The notes under the pieces were generated by a model. It saw only the letters and a list, made by a program, of their open reading frames with translations. It was not told the origin of the DNA and searched no databases. Source: Pelodera strongyloides (taxonomy: Eukaryota > Nematoda > Chromadorea > Rhabditida > Rhabditidae). From it: a stretch of DNA of 64,000 bases. The stretch is from contig JAANDG010000204.1 of NCBI GenBank assembly GCA_036852015.1, positions 163,465 to 227,464 of the forward strand. The letters are read 5' to 3'. Both the position numbers and the translations under genes were made by a program. Every line of letters starts with the position of its first letter. The stretch's first letter is position 1. Below are positions 13,243 through 24,837 of the stretch, piece by piece.

Positions 13243-16200
13243 ATGGGGAGAGCTAGAAAACTACTCGGTCTTGGAGCCCAGAGAAGTCGAAGTGCTATTG
13301 GTGGAACGTCAGTTACTTCCGTTCCACAAAGGTTGGTGCAACAATAAAACAACAAGGTCGCAAAAGTGTCCAATGTGTTTATAGTTAATATCACATCCTT
13401 GGAAATATACCACATGAAAAGTTGTACAAATATGTATTTTTGTGTACTGCAAGCAAAAAAGCATACATGAGTCACTGAGCTCTATTGAGGTACTGTGTCA
13501 TATTATATTCTTATATACATTTATTTTTAAATTAGTGAGCAAATAAGTGCAAATCATCAAAATACTTTTAAAACAAGTATGTAATTAGGAACAGGTATCC
13601 TATGCTATAAAAAAAGTCCAAGTTCTTCTCCGTATTACCGAGCACAACTGCACAACGCTCAACCACTCTCTGAAACAAAAAGTACAAAGTACAAAGAACC
13701 GAGTAACAAAAAAAGTTGATACTTGAAGTGAGACTGTATGCATAGAAAATCCTGCTCGCGATTTCATCTTTGGAAACCTAAGTACTGTTTTATTCTAGGA
13801 AAAAAAAAGGTCTGTACTGTTACTCGGGTACTGCATTTAATTATTGTAATTACGGTAACGCCTCAAGGAGTGGTTAAACAGTTCTGAATTGTTGTCTATT
13901 CGATTCTACGCAGTTTTTTACCCTAGAAAAGTTACATGTGTAAAGTGGGAGGAAATATATGTGCTTAAGCACCTATATAATCTTCATTTTTAGTACTTTC
14001 CCAGTCATCTTCTGAAACACAGCCTCTCTGGTTCTTGTAAGGTACTATATGCGCAGCTAAGCCCCGTTGGTAACTTTTCTAGGGTAAAAAATCACGTAGA
14101 ATCCAGTGGACATCATTTGAGAGCAAAATATTCACTCCTTACGGAGTTACAGTCATCCATCAGTAATTACCGTACCCACGTACCGTACCTCCGCGGTTAT
14201 CTACTCCAGGACAAGGTGAAGGGTTCTGAATTGTTGTCTAAACGATTCTACGCAGTTTTTTACCCTAGAAAAGTTACATGTGTAAAGTGGGAGGAAATAT
14301 ATGAGAGCTAATTACAGTAGCATTTGAGAGCTAATTACAGTAGCTAGGTACCGTAACTCGGCAGAAAGTGCTCCATCGACTCCAATCTGAAATGTAGCCC
14401 ACTGGAGGAGCGGACAAATGTATTTTAGTTTACACATGTGTACTGTAGTTACAGGCGAACAAATGTGTTGTAGTTTGGACACGTGTACTGTAGTTACATA
14501 CGCAAATCCGCACACAACTATACGTATCGTATCGAGCATAGACTTAAAGCGAAATACCGGCCGGTTTTTGAAACGCATCTCAAATACTTGCATTCCTCTG
14601 CATTTATGCAACGTGGGGTCTAATTGGGGTCTAGTTTTTATTCTAATTTATATTAATTTGCATACGCTGCATAAGAAAGCAAACGTACGCGATGCGCTTC
14701 AAAAACCGGCCGGTATTTCGCTTTAAAACTAAAACATGAACATTTACCGACATTATGATCGCATAAATATAGTCTAAATTATATGACTTCCCTTCGTTGT
14801 TCCAAATCGTCCCAGCAAACACAACCACAAAACTTTAATTCGAAGATATAAATTCGAAAATATAATGTTCTAGAACAGAAGTATATAGTCAATATAGTGT
14901 TCCACTCTAGAAGATTTTTTTCGTTCAAATAATCACAATTTTTTCAGTACGTCCGCTTCCGGTGATAATGCTAACCCACAAGTTGATATGGGGCCGAACG
15001 ATATTGATCCTATCGATTCCGTGGAGTTGACTCTTCTGAAGGAGACGAGACTGAAGTTCAGAGTTGCGACCGGTGACGCCGTGCACATTTTTTTGCCAAA
15101 TATAATTGCCGGAAAAGTGGTTACCACCGTGCAGCTGAGATTCTTCGCTGTTACAGTCACATACGAAGGTAAACGATTCAATTCAACTTGAAGTAGTAAT
15201 TAACATGTGAAAAAAATCGAATTTCCCGTATCTGGACACCCCATAATGATAAGTATCCTATTTTTGTACAACGATAAACCCCGCGTAATCGTAATCGCGG
15301 CGCACAAAGAACAATATGTGCGGTACACTGGGGGGCCTGGGGGGGGGGGGGGTAACCTGTGGTACAGTACATTGGGGGAGTGGGGCAACCAATAGGGGAA
15401 CCTGAAAAATCTACAGAATCGAATATTTTAGGCGGAATTCCTTGTTACGTGTGTACATGCAATCCTACGGATAAGAAAGTGCGTCAGCAGCTATTCCACA
15501 AAGGATTCTATCAGAGTTCGTCATGTATTCACGGTGCAGCGGCGCGGTATCATTACCCACTTGATTTCGAAAGAGATCCGTTGGAAGTAATGCCCGAAAG
15601 TCACGTGAAGCTATGTGAAAACCCCAGGCTATTTTGTTCGATGCCCAGCAATTGCGAACCGGCGGTAGTGCGTCTTCTAAACGGAGGGCGCAAATGGTGT
15701 TTGATGTGTTCACGCGGTACCGAAGGATGCGAGCATGTCCGGTAAAATATTTATTTGACTTACTTGTTTACTCATAGTAGGGTGTAGGGAGGCAAAAAAA
15801 TAACATCAATATCACATATGGGACAGAACCTTAATGGAACACCTAGGAATGAGAACTAAGAACTTACGGAAAGGAGAATTAGGGGGATAGAACAAAGAAA
15901 AAATCATATGAATAGAGATAGAGGTAACCAATAAAGCAAAACTGATAGAACCAGAATGAAGCATTATAGTAACATGGTGTAATTGATATAGAGGTATCTA
16001 ATAAAGCAACAGGCAGAATCAGAATGAAGACTCTTATTGAAGTCACGTCAAAATTTCAGAAACATGGATATGTTAAACCGAGATGAACCTGCCGGAAATG
16101 AGGCTGAGCATTCAACCGACGTGGGGCACGCATATTGGGGTACCATGGCACTTCCGATCCTTTGTAATGGTAAAACTACCTTCGAGCTCAGGCGTCTGCA

Positions 16201-19122
16201 AATGTGTTCCCATTATAATATCTACAAGGATTTTTCCAGACAGGTAAGAACACTGGTATTTGTTTGAACACAATTCTTGAACTCTCACAGATAACAGAGA
16301 CATTAACTTCGTTACTACCGTAATCTAAACAAATAAACTGAAAGGAAATTTCTATGAATGTTACAACAATCCCACAAAAAGGCGTACAAGACAAATACAA
16401 CGACTAATGTTTAAGATTCACTATGAGAATACCAAATACAAACAGAAAGCGGCTAAGAAATTCATTCACAAATCAAATTTAGGTCACGGTAGTCAACTAC
16501 CACGGACAAGAAGAAACGAAACTGGTGACATTTCAAACAGCGGCGGAATGCAGTTGTATAAACCAACCTCCGGTATACAACGATCTGCAGGAGATTGCAC
16601 CGAACTACTTTGTTGTCGTTGAACTTATGGCTCGCATTCTCGCCGCAGGACTCACTTGTCAAACGCCACTGAGTGCGTTCCTGAAAAGCTTGCAAATGGA
16701 GGCGAAGATTATGAACTCCGCGCACAAACTGATCAACATCAAAAAATTGACGGTAAGTAATTTAATTCACGCAAAGAGAACCCTTACCACAGTACACCAA
16801 CACCAAAATGTGAGAGAAAATATTTGAAGAAAGGAAACTGCATTGGGTACAGTATAATATAACTTAACGGTATAATAGACCGGGAGTTTAGTAATCGGCC
16901 GAGTTTTAGTAATCCAGCATCCTGGATTTACCACGGAATAACTGGGGACAACTTTTTATATGTGGGCCTGAGCATTTAATAAGGTGTAACAAATGTAAGC
17001 AAAAACTTAACTTACCATAAGACAATGGAGTGACTATGACTAGTCGTACATCTGAAACAGTGGCGCCGTCGTCAACTAATGGCGCTGTCTCAGATTGGAA
17101 TGACTGTAGTTAGTAGACGTCGGAAGTAGTATAGAAACTAAAAAAATAAATAGATTCCAACTTTTAGGCCGCTTACGATGAATTCCGCGACAAGCTCGAG
17201 ACTAAGAAGGAGTGGTTTTCTTGTCAGACGTGCGGAGAGTACCCAGCAACACTTGTATGCGATGGAGTACAAATGGGAACAAGAAAGCCGCTGATATGTC
17301 ATATGGACACTACTATCGTAAGTTCGTCTATCTATCCATTGGAAATTACAACACAACATACTTGACATATAATAATAACAAAATATAACACAACCATGCA
17401 AGAATGAACAAAAATACAACTTACTTGACACGCCATAAGAGACTACTTATAGAGGATCCTGCGAATCCGAAAGGAGACGGATAGAGCCTAGCGATTCTCC
17501 TCTCCTAAAAAAATAAAGTTAATCGAATTGGCATATATTTAGGATGTTCAACCGAAACCCAGGAGTGTGCTGCCCCACAAGAAACGTATTTTCATTGCTG
17601 AAAAGGGAGTGCGGACCAGAGTCCAGAAGTTTGCGAGAGGAGAAGTCACAATGAGTCAACTCTTATCCACGATTCCAAAGGAATATGATGTACTCCTCCA
17701 GTTTCTCGAGGCGTCTTGTGATATTCACGGACGCTGCGTACCAGAGTGTGTGGCACTCGTGTCAGATCTAGCATCGAGCTCTAGTTTGCTGGTGGTCTTT
17801 CCCGACCGACACGACGGACACAAGATATTGCGAGAAATCGTCAATGGCTGGAACCCGTACACTCAAGCGAAGGACATGGAGCAAATCATGCAATTGTATC
17901 CTATACTTCATGGCGCCCTGGTACACCACCACACTCAGCATGGCTTCATTCCGGAAGTTGCAAAACAACTAATCGCCACGGTTTGTGCTAAGCTGTCCTC
18001 CCTCGAGAACCGCAGCATCGAGACAGAAGACATTGCACCGATCGAGAATGAACTGGACATTTTTCCGGGACTGCCAAAGCTGAGGACGCTACCGCTATAC
18101 TGTAACGACGAAATCCAATTGGACTGCGACAAAAAGTTACAGAGTACGTTTTACTCATAATATTATAGATTAGAAATAAATAAGTTAATGCAAATTACCA
18201 AAAATTCACGGTCGCGACGCGTAGTGACATACCAGTCCATAGCAATCTTGATTGAGTATCACGGTAGACAAGCGTTGAATTTTGATCTGAAATGCAAATG
18301 TATATATGGGTTGCCATTGCACAATCTCATTCGGAAACAGCGTCTAACTCTAACAGCGAACAACGGTACCATGCATCTGCAAAATTATGAGTTCGTTGAC
18401 AACGTCAAACCTAGATTAAAAACGCAATTCTTTCTAGGAGGCAAGAGAAACCTGTCGTCGGGATTAATGCTATATATTTGTCCACATGCAAAGGTCTACG
18501 GCGCACAGATGATGACTACAGGCGAGAGTCCGCGACACGTATTTGATGTGTTGCTCACACGATTCCCGAAAGATAAGATCCCCTCACTGGTACGTGCTCC
18601 TCTAACTACAACGAAATACCCTTGGAGACCTAAATAATATTATTTGTTACTTCACTAAAGTACTAATCTTTCTCTAGGACACAATAAAATATAGTCGATT
18701 CACGAAAAGCGTCACAATTACAATTTTTAAGCAATTATTAGGATCACCATATAATGGGCATGCTGCGGTACAAAACCAGGGATCCCAACAATTAATAATG
18801 AACCTCTACACTTTAGGTAGTGTACGACAATGCTTGCCACTTGGCCGAGTTCTGCTTATCGCGTGAATACGACCTCTTCAAGAAAACGACGTTCCTGGTA
18901 GATCGATTCCACGGCTTCAACCACAAGACATGCTCCCGCTCTACTCGAATCGCAAACTACCAATGGACACCGGATCTTGCACAGTTGAATACGCAACTAT
19001 GCGAACAGCGCAATGCCCAGCTGAAGTACCTCAGGAGATTTGTGAGCTACATGAACAAGAAGACGTACATACAAACAATTCGTCTTTACATTGCACACAC
19101 CAACAACAATCTTGGACTTTGA
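13243..19122 (+). CDS. KDZ-type (Kyakuja/Dileera/Zisupton) DDE transposase-like protein, 9 exons
   Basis: Exons 13243-13331, 14948-15168, 15432-15741, 16060-16243, 16483-16752, 17168-17317, 17543-18143, 18438-18589 and 18817-19122 join without a stop to 760 residues. The ATG lies two bases after a TCTTCAG acceptor. Residues 108-113 are CYVCTC. C193, C196, C203 and H205 (CLMC..GCEH) form a SWIM-like zinc site. C377/C380 precede LVCDGVQMG with D390; CPH is at 623-625; GESPRHVFDVLLTRFP follows; VVYDNACHL supplies D663; and LNTQLCEQRN supplies E722. The order D, YDNAC-D, EQRN-E with VDRFHGFNHKTC between is what I know of KDZ transposases. No terminal inverted repeats were found around it and the frame is intact, so it may be a resident (domesticated) gene or an element with ends I missed. 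Expression is unknown. Confidence 0.8.
13881..14303. repeat. 81-bp direct repeat pair in intron 1 of the KDZ gene
   Basis: 13881-13961 and 14223-14303 are nearly identical (GTTCTGAATTGTTGTCTA...GGAAATATATG). An inverted relic of the same block, TAACTTTTCTAGGGTAAAAAATCACG, lies near 14070. The block may be the two ends of a larger intronic element. Confidence 0.7.
14548..14722. mobile_element. Palindromic TTAA MITE, CCGGCCGG type
   Basis: TTAA (14544-14547) precedes AGCGAAATACCGGCCGG and TTAA (14723-14726) follows its inverted copy. The 175-bp element lies in intron 1 of the KDZ gene. Other full or half copies of this type are at 33885, 49235, 55107, 56190 and 59569. Confidence 0.85.
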
Positions 19123-19812
19123 CTGACTAGTCTAATTGTCTAATTGATACGTTAATTGATACGTCTAACTGATACGTTAACTGATTAGATTGATACGTTA
19201 ACTAGATTGATATTGTTGTCGTTATAATCACATTGTGAAGTGTTATATTATATTGTTATGGTTGCGTAATAAAATACGAAAGTAAAGTACTACATATAGC
19301 AGGAAGTTAAAACTGTATTTGTTTGAGATTATATTGTTCTGGTTGCGTAATAAAATGCGAAAGTAAAGTACTACATATAACAGGAAGTTAACTGTATTTT
19401 GAAGTAACTGTACCTCCGTGTGAAGGCTGTGACCATCCGCTTTCGATAGGCAAGAAAATAGCAGATTTGGAAATAAATAAAACAAGAATATACGATAATC
19501 TTTAAACAAATAGCCGATTAAGAAAGAAAGGAAGAAAGAAGGAAAGAGGAACAATCGAATGTGGCTTTCAATTTACTCCGAGGCGTTGCGTCAACTCGCT
19601 CGGAAGCGTTGCGTCAGTTTACTCTAAAGCGTTGCGGCACATTGTTCGAAAGCGTTGCGGCACGTGGGCTCTATACGACTTTAACGATGTTTCGGTCAAG
19701 TGACATACGGTATGAGTATACGGCTTTCCACATGCGGAACGGTTTCGATGCTTGTGGGCGTGGTCTGGGCGGCGCTAGGGGCGGCTAAAGGGGCGTGTCG
19801 GGCGGTGCTAGG
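19123..19812. repeat. Short tandem repeats and GC-rich repeat between KDZ gene and LTR element
   Basis: Runs of TGATACGTTAACTGA-like motifs (19130-19215), a ~70-bp direct duplication (19262-19390, TAAAATACGAAAGTAAAGTAC and a variant), and a ~24-bp minisatellite with AAGCGTTGCG (19575-19665). From about 19725 begins a GC-rich repeat (GGCGGCGCTAGGGGCGG) that the LTR element has split; its other half starts at 26928 and an inverted copy lies at 28784-28900. Confidence 0.7.
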
Positions 19813-20049
19813 TGTTAGGGAGATAGCCTAGCTGAAACGTAGTTCCACATCTCCCTAAGAGTACCTAGTATTTGAGCTATGCATATATTAACTAATTAGC
19901 ATGCCAATGAGATAGCTATATAAGTCATGAGCGGCATGTTAATATTTATTAGACCTGGTGTCTTGTCTTCTTCTCGCCTATCCATTATTCCTCTGCTTAT
20001 ACGATAAATATATACTCGACAAAGTCTTGGCTGATTGAAGTCTACAACA
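19813..20049 (+). repeat. 5' LTR
   Basis: 237 bp, TGTTAG...CAACA. It holds a possible TATA-like ATATAAG stretch near 19916 and matches the right LTR base for base by eye. Confidence 0.95.
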
Positions 20050-20100
20050 TTGGCGTTCGGATTCGGACTCGTGGACGGACCAGTTGCGTAGGAGACGACC

Positions 20101-20763
20101 ATGGCCCCAACGGCGATTAAATCCGAAACGGATGCGTTGGTGGCACTGGTGCAGTCACAAGAAAGGATGATGCAGTTGTTCATCGACACTGCTAAGAAGA
20201 TGGAAGAACAGGCGGCAAAGCGTGAAGAAATGCTAATCGAAAGGATTACTGGATCAAGTGGAAATGTTTCAACGATTACTCAAGATGCTGCTACGGTTAC
20301 CGCTGCTCTTGCAAGCCGTATAGTGGTGTTCGAGTACGATGGAGAGATTGGTTGTACTTTCGACAAATGGATTACACGTTTCGAGGACGTGGTGAAGTCG
20401 GAAGGATCATCGTTGAAGGAGGCTGATCGGACAAGTCTGTTGGTCAGTAAGCTTGACTCCAGATCCTACGCCATGTACGTCGATCATATTCTACCGAAGA
20501 AGCCTGCGGAGATGTCGTATGATGAAACGAAGACTGTGCTGGATGAGCTTTTCGGAGAGAAGATATCGCTGTTTCGACGAAGATTTAATGCTTTTCGAGT
20601 GGTGAAAGAAGAAACCGAAGACTTCAAGACGTATGCTGCTCGTGTTAATCAATTACATGAGAGAGGACGAGTAAAAGAGATGTCGGAGGACGAATGTAAA
20701 TGTACGCTGTTCGTCGCTGGACTACAAGAGGGCAAGTTCAAAGACTTGCGAAAGGGCGAATGA
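20101..20763 (+). pseudogene. gag of the Ty3/gypsy-like element, interrupted
   Basis: The ATG lies 51 bases after the 5' LTR. The protein has a basic coiled N-terminal region (MMQLFIDTAKKMEEQAAKRE) then a retrotransposon gag capsid-like domain (FDKWITRFEDVV...FRRRFNAFRVVKE). After about 217 residues the frame runs into the inverted RT block and stops at 20761-20763. The rest of gag, with the CCHC knuckle, resumes at about 23139. Confidence 0.85.
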
Positions 20764-23138
20764 GCACTTCTCCAATCGCACACGAATTCCAAATTCCTCG
20801 ATTCGTTCAAAGAGGTAACGGATGTTCCTGTCATGCTCCTCCTGGGTTCGGCCACACACGACAATGTCATCCAGATAGGCAGCACATCCGTCTACTCCAG
20901 CAATCAGGTTGTCCATGATTCCTTGAAATATCCCTGGGGCAGACTTCACCCCAAACGGTAGTCGATTATAGAGGAAGAGACCTCTTTTCGTGTTTACAGT
21001 CAGCAGCTCCTTGCTCTCGTCCGACATCTCAATCTGCAGATATGCATCTCTCAGATCGATTTGTGAAAACACGATTCCTCCATTCAGCTTCGTGAATATC
21101 TCTTCTGGTGTTGGTAGAGGGTGACGATTCAACTCCAACGCGTCGTTAAGTCCAGTACTGTAGTCAGCACAGATCCGCACTGCTCCGGTCTTCTTTCTGA
21201 CAACGACAATCGGCGCAGCCCACTTGCTGTAGTTCACAGGTGTCAACACTCCAATATTGACAAGTCGATCCAGTTCTTTATCCACAAGATCCTCCACAGC
21301 GAACGGTACACCACGTTTCGGCATGAAAACAGGTGTTGCATCTTTCTTCAGTACCAATTCCGCAGTTAGTTTCTTGCATCTTCCAAGTTCTTCCTTGAAC
21401 ACGTCTGGATACTTCTGCTGAAGCTCCTTCTCCAGCGCTCCTGTAGCCTTCACAGCACAGCAAGTAGTAGCGAATGCCTCTTGAAATGGCGGTAGTTGAT
21501 CAATCCATTCGATTCCCAACAGTCTGATATTCTTGGTAACGTAACATCGACCTTTTCCTTGGAATCCTTTGACGCTGAACACAGTGTCGAACGCACCATC
21601 CACATTGATGGGCGATCCATTTGCGGCACGTAATTCCACAGACGACTTCATCAGCGACGGCGAACCAACACGTCTCCACGTCTTGCGGTCAATAATCGAT
21701 ACGTCCGCGCCGGTATCCAACTGCATAACGATGTCCACATTCCCGATCGTAACCTTGACATCTTTCCGGCTTTCGACCTTGTTCAGTTTCACAACAGCTT
21801 TTACTTTTCTTCTCGAATTAGGGCAGCTGTTAGCCCAGTGTCCGAAAAACATTCAGGAACTTGAGTCGTTCCTCGGAATGGTTTCGTTCTATTCGTCTTT
21901 CGTGAAGGAGATGCGTTCAATGCGTGCACCGTTGGATGATCTAAAGAAGAAGGACGTGAAGTTTGTCTGGACTGATGAGTGCGACGTTGCTTTCAACAAG
22001 CTGAAGAAGACGGTCGACTCTGATTTACTACTCTGTCACTACAACCCGAAGTTGCCGATCATTATTGCTGCTGATGCAAGTGAAAAGGGACTCGGAGCTG
22101 TGATTACACACAAATTCCCGAATGGTACGGAGAAAGCTATCTGTCATAGTAGCCGTGCGCTAACGAGTGCAGAGAAGAACTACAGTCAGACGGAGAAGGA
22201 AGGACTGGCTCTGATTTTCGCTGTTCGTAAATTTCATCGCTACATCTACGGAAGGAAGTTTACGCTGTTAACAGATCACCGTCCCCTACTCACAATATAC
22301 GGAAGCAAGAAAGGCATTCCAGCTCACACTGCCAATCGTCTACAACGTTGGTCGTTGACACTACTGGGATATGATTTTGATATCCAGTATAGATCGACTA
22401 CTACTTTTGGACAAGCTGATGCACTTTCCCGTTTGATCGCCTCACACACGCCGATGGATGAAGACGTCGTGATCGCAAGAGTTGAAGCCGATGTATCCAC
22501 CGTGTTGGAGGAAACAGTTAACCGATTACCAGTTTCGCTGAAAGAAGTCCAAGCTGCAACCGAAAGAGACTATGTACTGCCTACCGTCATGGATGCTCTA
22601 CAGACAGGAAAATGGCCTGAATGTCTACCTGGTTCTGCGCTGTACAACTTCAGAAGTCAAGAGACAAATTTGACTGTCAAGGATGATTGCTTGTTCCTGG
22701 GACAACGTATTGTCATACCTCGCGTGCTTCGTGGAAGGATTCTGAAGATGTTACATTCTGGACACCCTGGACAAACGAGGATGAAGTTGCTCGCTCGTTC
22801 GTACGTATACTGGATCGGATTGGATGCGGACATTGAAAGAACCGTCAGAGGTTGTGAAAGCTGCCAGCGTGCTGCTAAGATGCCCGTGAAAACTGAACTG
22901 ACCCCGTGGCCTGAAACAAATCGTCCCATGGAGAGGATTCACATTGATTTTGCTGGACCTCAGGAAGGAAGAATGTACCTTGTGGTCGTGGATTCCTACT
23001 CTCGTTGGCCTGAGATAGTTGAAATGAGAACAACTACAGCAACCGCGACGATTACCCAGGGCGGGCATCCTTGCTATTGCTGAGGTTCTTTCCGGATCAG
23101 GACGTCGGCCGTGACGATCCACAATAAATCCTAAGAAC
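20753..23138. repeat. Rearranged duplicate of pol inserted in gag (inverted, direct, inverted)
   Basis: Three blocks: 20754-21852 is the reverse complement of about 23393-24485 (knuckle to RT); 21852-23058 is a direct copy of about 24582-25788 (RNase H to integrase core); 23060-23136 is the reverse complement of about 24500-24578. A few substitutions separate each block from its partner (for example LFLYNRL versus LFRYNRL), so they derive from a slightly different copy. In the direct block the RNase H segment has an intact frame, unlike the main copy. Confidence 0.85.
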
Positions 23139-24837
23139 TTTATTTATTCGTCGACTGGAGGCTACTGATGGAACGAAATTGAAGGATCTCGTTGCCGAAT
23201 GTGAGCTGTCGATGACTCTCGTGAAGGACGCTGAAGTACATGTACAGGACACAGCTATCGTCGCCCCCGTACATAAGAGGAAATGGAACCCGAAACCGAA
23301 GAAACCAGTTGCTGCTCGTGGTTACCCCAGCAAGGACCAAGGATATGCTAAGGATTCTTCGAAGAAGGGTGCGTGTCATTCATGTGGAAATTTTGGACAC
23401 TGGGCTAACAGCTGCCCTAATTCGAGAAGAAAAGTAAAAGCTGTTGTGAAACTGAACAAGGTCGAAAGCCGGAAAGATGTCAAGGTTACGATCGGGAATG
23501 TGGACATCGTTATGCAGTTGGATACCGGCGCGGACGTATCGATTATTGACCGCAAGACGTGGAGACGTGTTGGTTCGCCGTCGCTGATGAAGTCGTCTGT
23601 GGAATTACGTGCCGCAAATGGATCGCCCATCAATGTGGATGGTGCGTTCGACACTGTGTTCAGCGTCAAAGGATTCCAAGGAAAAGGTCGATGTTACGTT
23701 ACCAAGAATATCAGACTGTTGGGAATCGAATGGATTGATCAACTACCGCCATTTCAAGAGGCATTCGCTACTACTTGTTGTGCTGTGAAGGCTACAGAAG
23801 CGCTGGAGAAGGAGCTTCAGCAGAAGTATCCAGACGTGTTCAAGGAAGAACTTGGAAGATGCAAGAAACTGACTGCCGAGCTGGTACTAAAGAAGGATGC
23901 AACACCTGTTTTCATGCCGAAACGTGGTGTACCGTTCGCTGTGGAGGATCTTGTGGATAAAGAACTGGATCGACTTGTCAATATTGGAGTGTTGACACCT
24001 GTGAACTACAGCAAGTGGGCTGCGCCGATTGTCGTTGTCAGAAAGAAGACCGGAGCAGTGCGGATCTGTGCTGACTACAGTACTGGCCTTAACGACGCGT
24101 TGGAGTTGAATCGTCACCCTCTACCAACACCAGAAGAGATATTCACGAAGCTGAATGGAGGAATCGTGTTTTCACAAATCGATCTGAGAGACGCATATCT
24201 GCAGATTGAGATGTCGGACGAGAGCAAGGAGCTGCTGACTGTAAACACGAAAAGAGGTCTCTTCCGCTATAATCGACTACCGTTTGGGGTGAAGTCTGCC
24301 CCAGGGATATTTCAAGGAATCATGGACAACCTGATTGCTGGAGTAGACGGATGTGCTGCCTATCTGGATGACATCGTCGTGTGTGGCCGAACCCAGGAGG
24401 AGCATGACAGGAACATTCGTTACCTCTTTGAACGAATCGAGGAATTTGGAATTCGTGTGCGATTGGAGAAGTGCTCATTCGCCCAAGAGAGGATAAAGTT
24501 CTTAGGATTTATTGTGGATCGTCACGGCCGACGTCCTGATCCGGAAAGAACCTCAGCAATAGCAAGGATGCCCACCCCGAAAAACATTCAGGAACTTGAG
24601 TCGTTCCTCGGAATGGTTTCGTTCTATTCGTCTTTCGTGAAGGAGATGCGTTCAATGCGTGCACCGTTGGATGATCTAAAGAAGAAGGACGTGAAGTTTG
24701 TCTGGACTGATGAGTGCGACGTTGCTTTCAACAAGCTGAAGAAGACGGTCGACTCTGATTTACTACTCTGTCACTACAACCCGAAGTTGCCGATCATTAT
24801 TGCTGCTGATGCAAGTGAAAAGGAATCGGAGCTGTGA
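23139..24837 (+). pseudogene. gag C-terminus, CCHC knuckle, protease and reverse transcriptase
   Basis: One open frame from the resumed gag through CHSCGNFGHWANSC (CX2CX4HX4C), protease with LDTGADVSI near 23518, RT with the YLDD box at about 24361 and the FLGF/LGMVSFY connection, into RNase H (ADAS near 24805). The frame breaks at about 24824 through several single-base indels, so gag-pol is not continuous with integrase in this copy. Confidence 0.9.

Noticed and set aside
13243..19122. Terminal inverted repeats of a KDZ transposon around the gene
   Set aside because: Compared by eye the flanks at 12.4-13.2 kb and 19.1-19.8 kb; only unrelated tandem repeats were seen, so no element boundaries are claimed.
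20722..21852. 376-codon minus-strand pol ORF as an independent antisense element
   Set aside because: It is the inverted block of the rearranged Ty3/gypsy-like element, with no LTRs of its own and matched ends inside pol.
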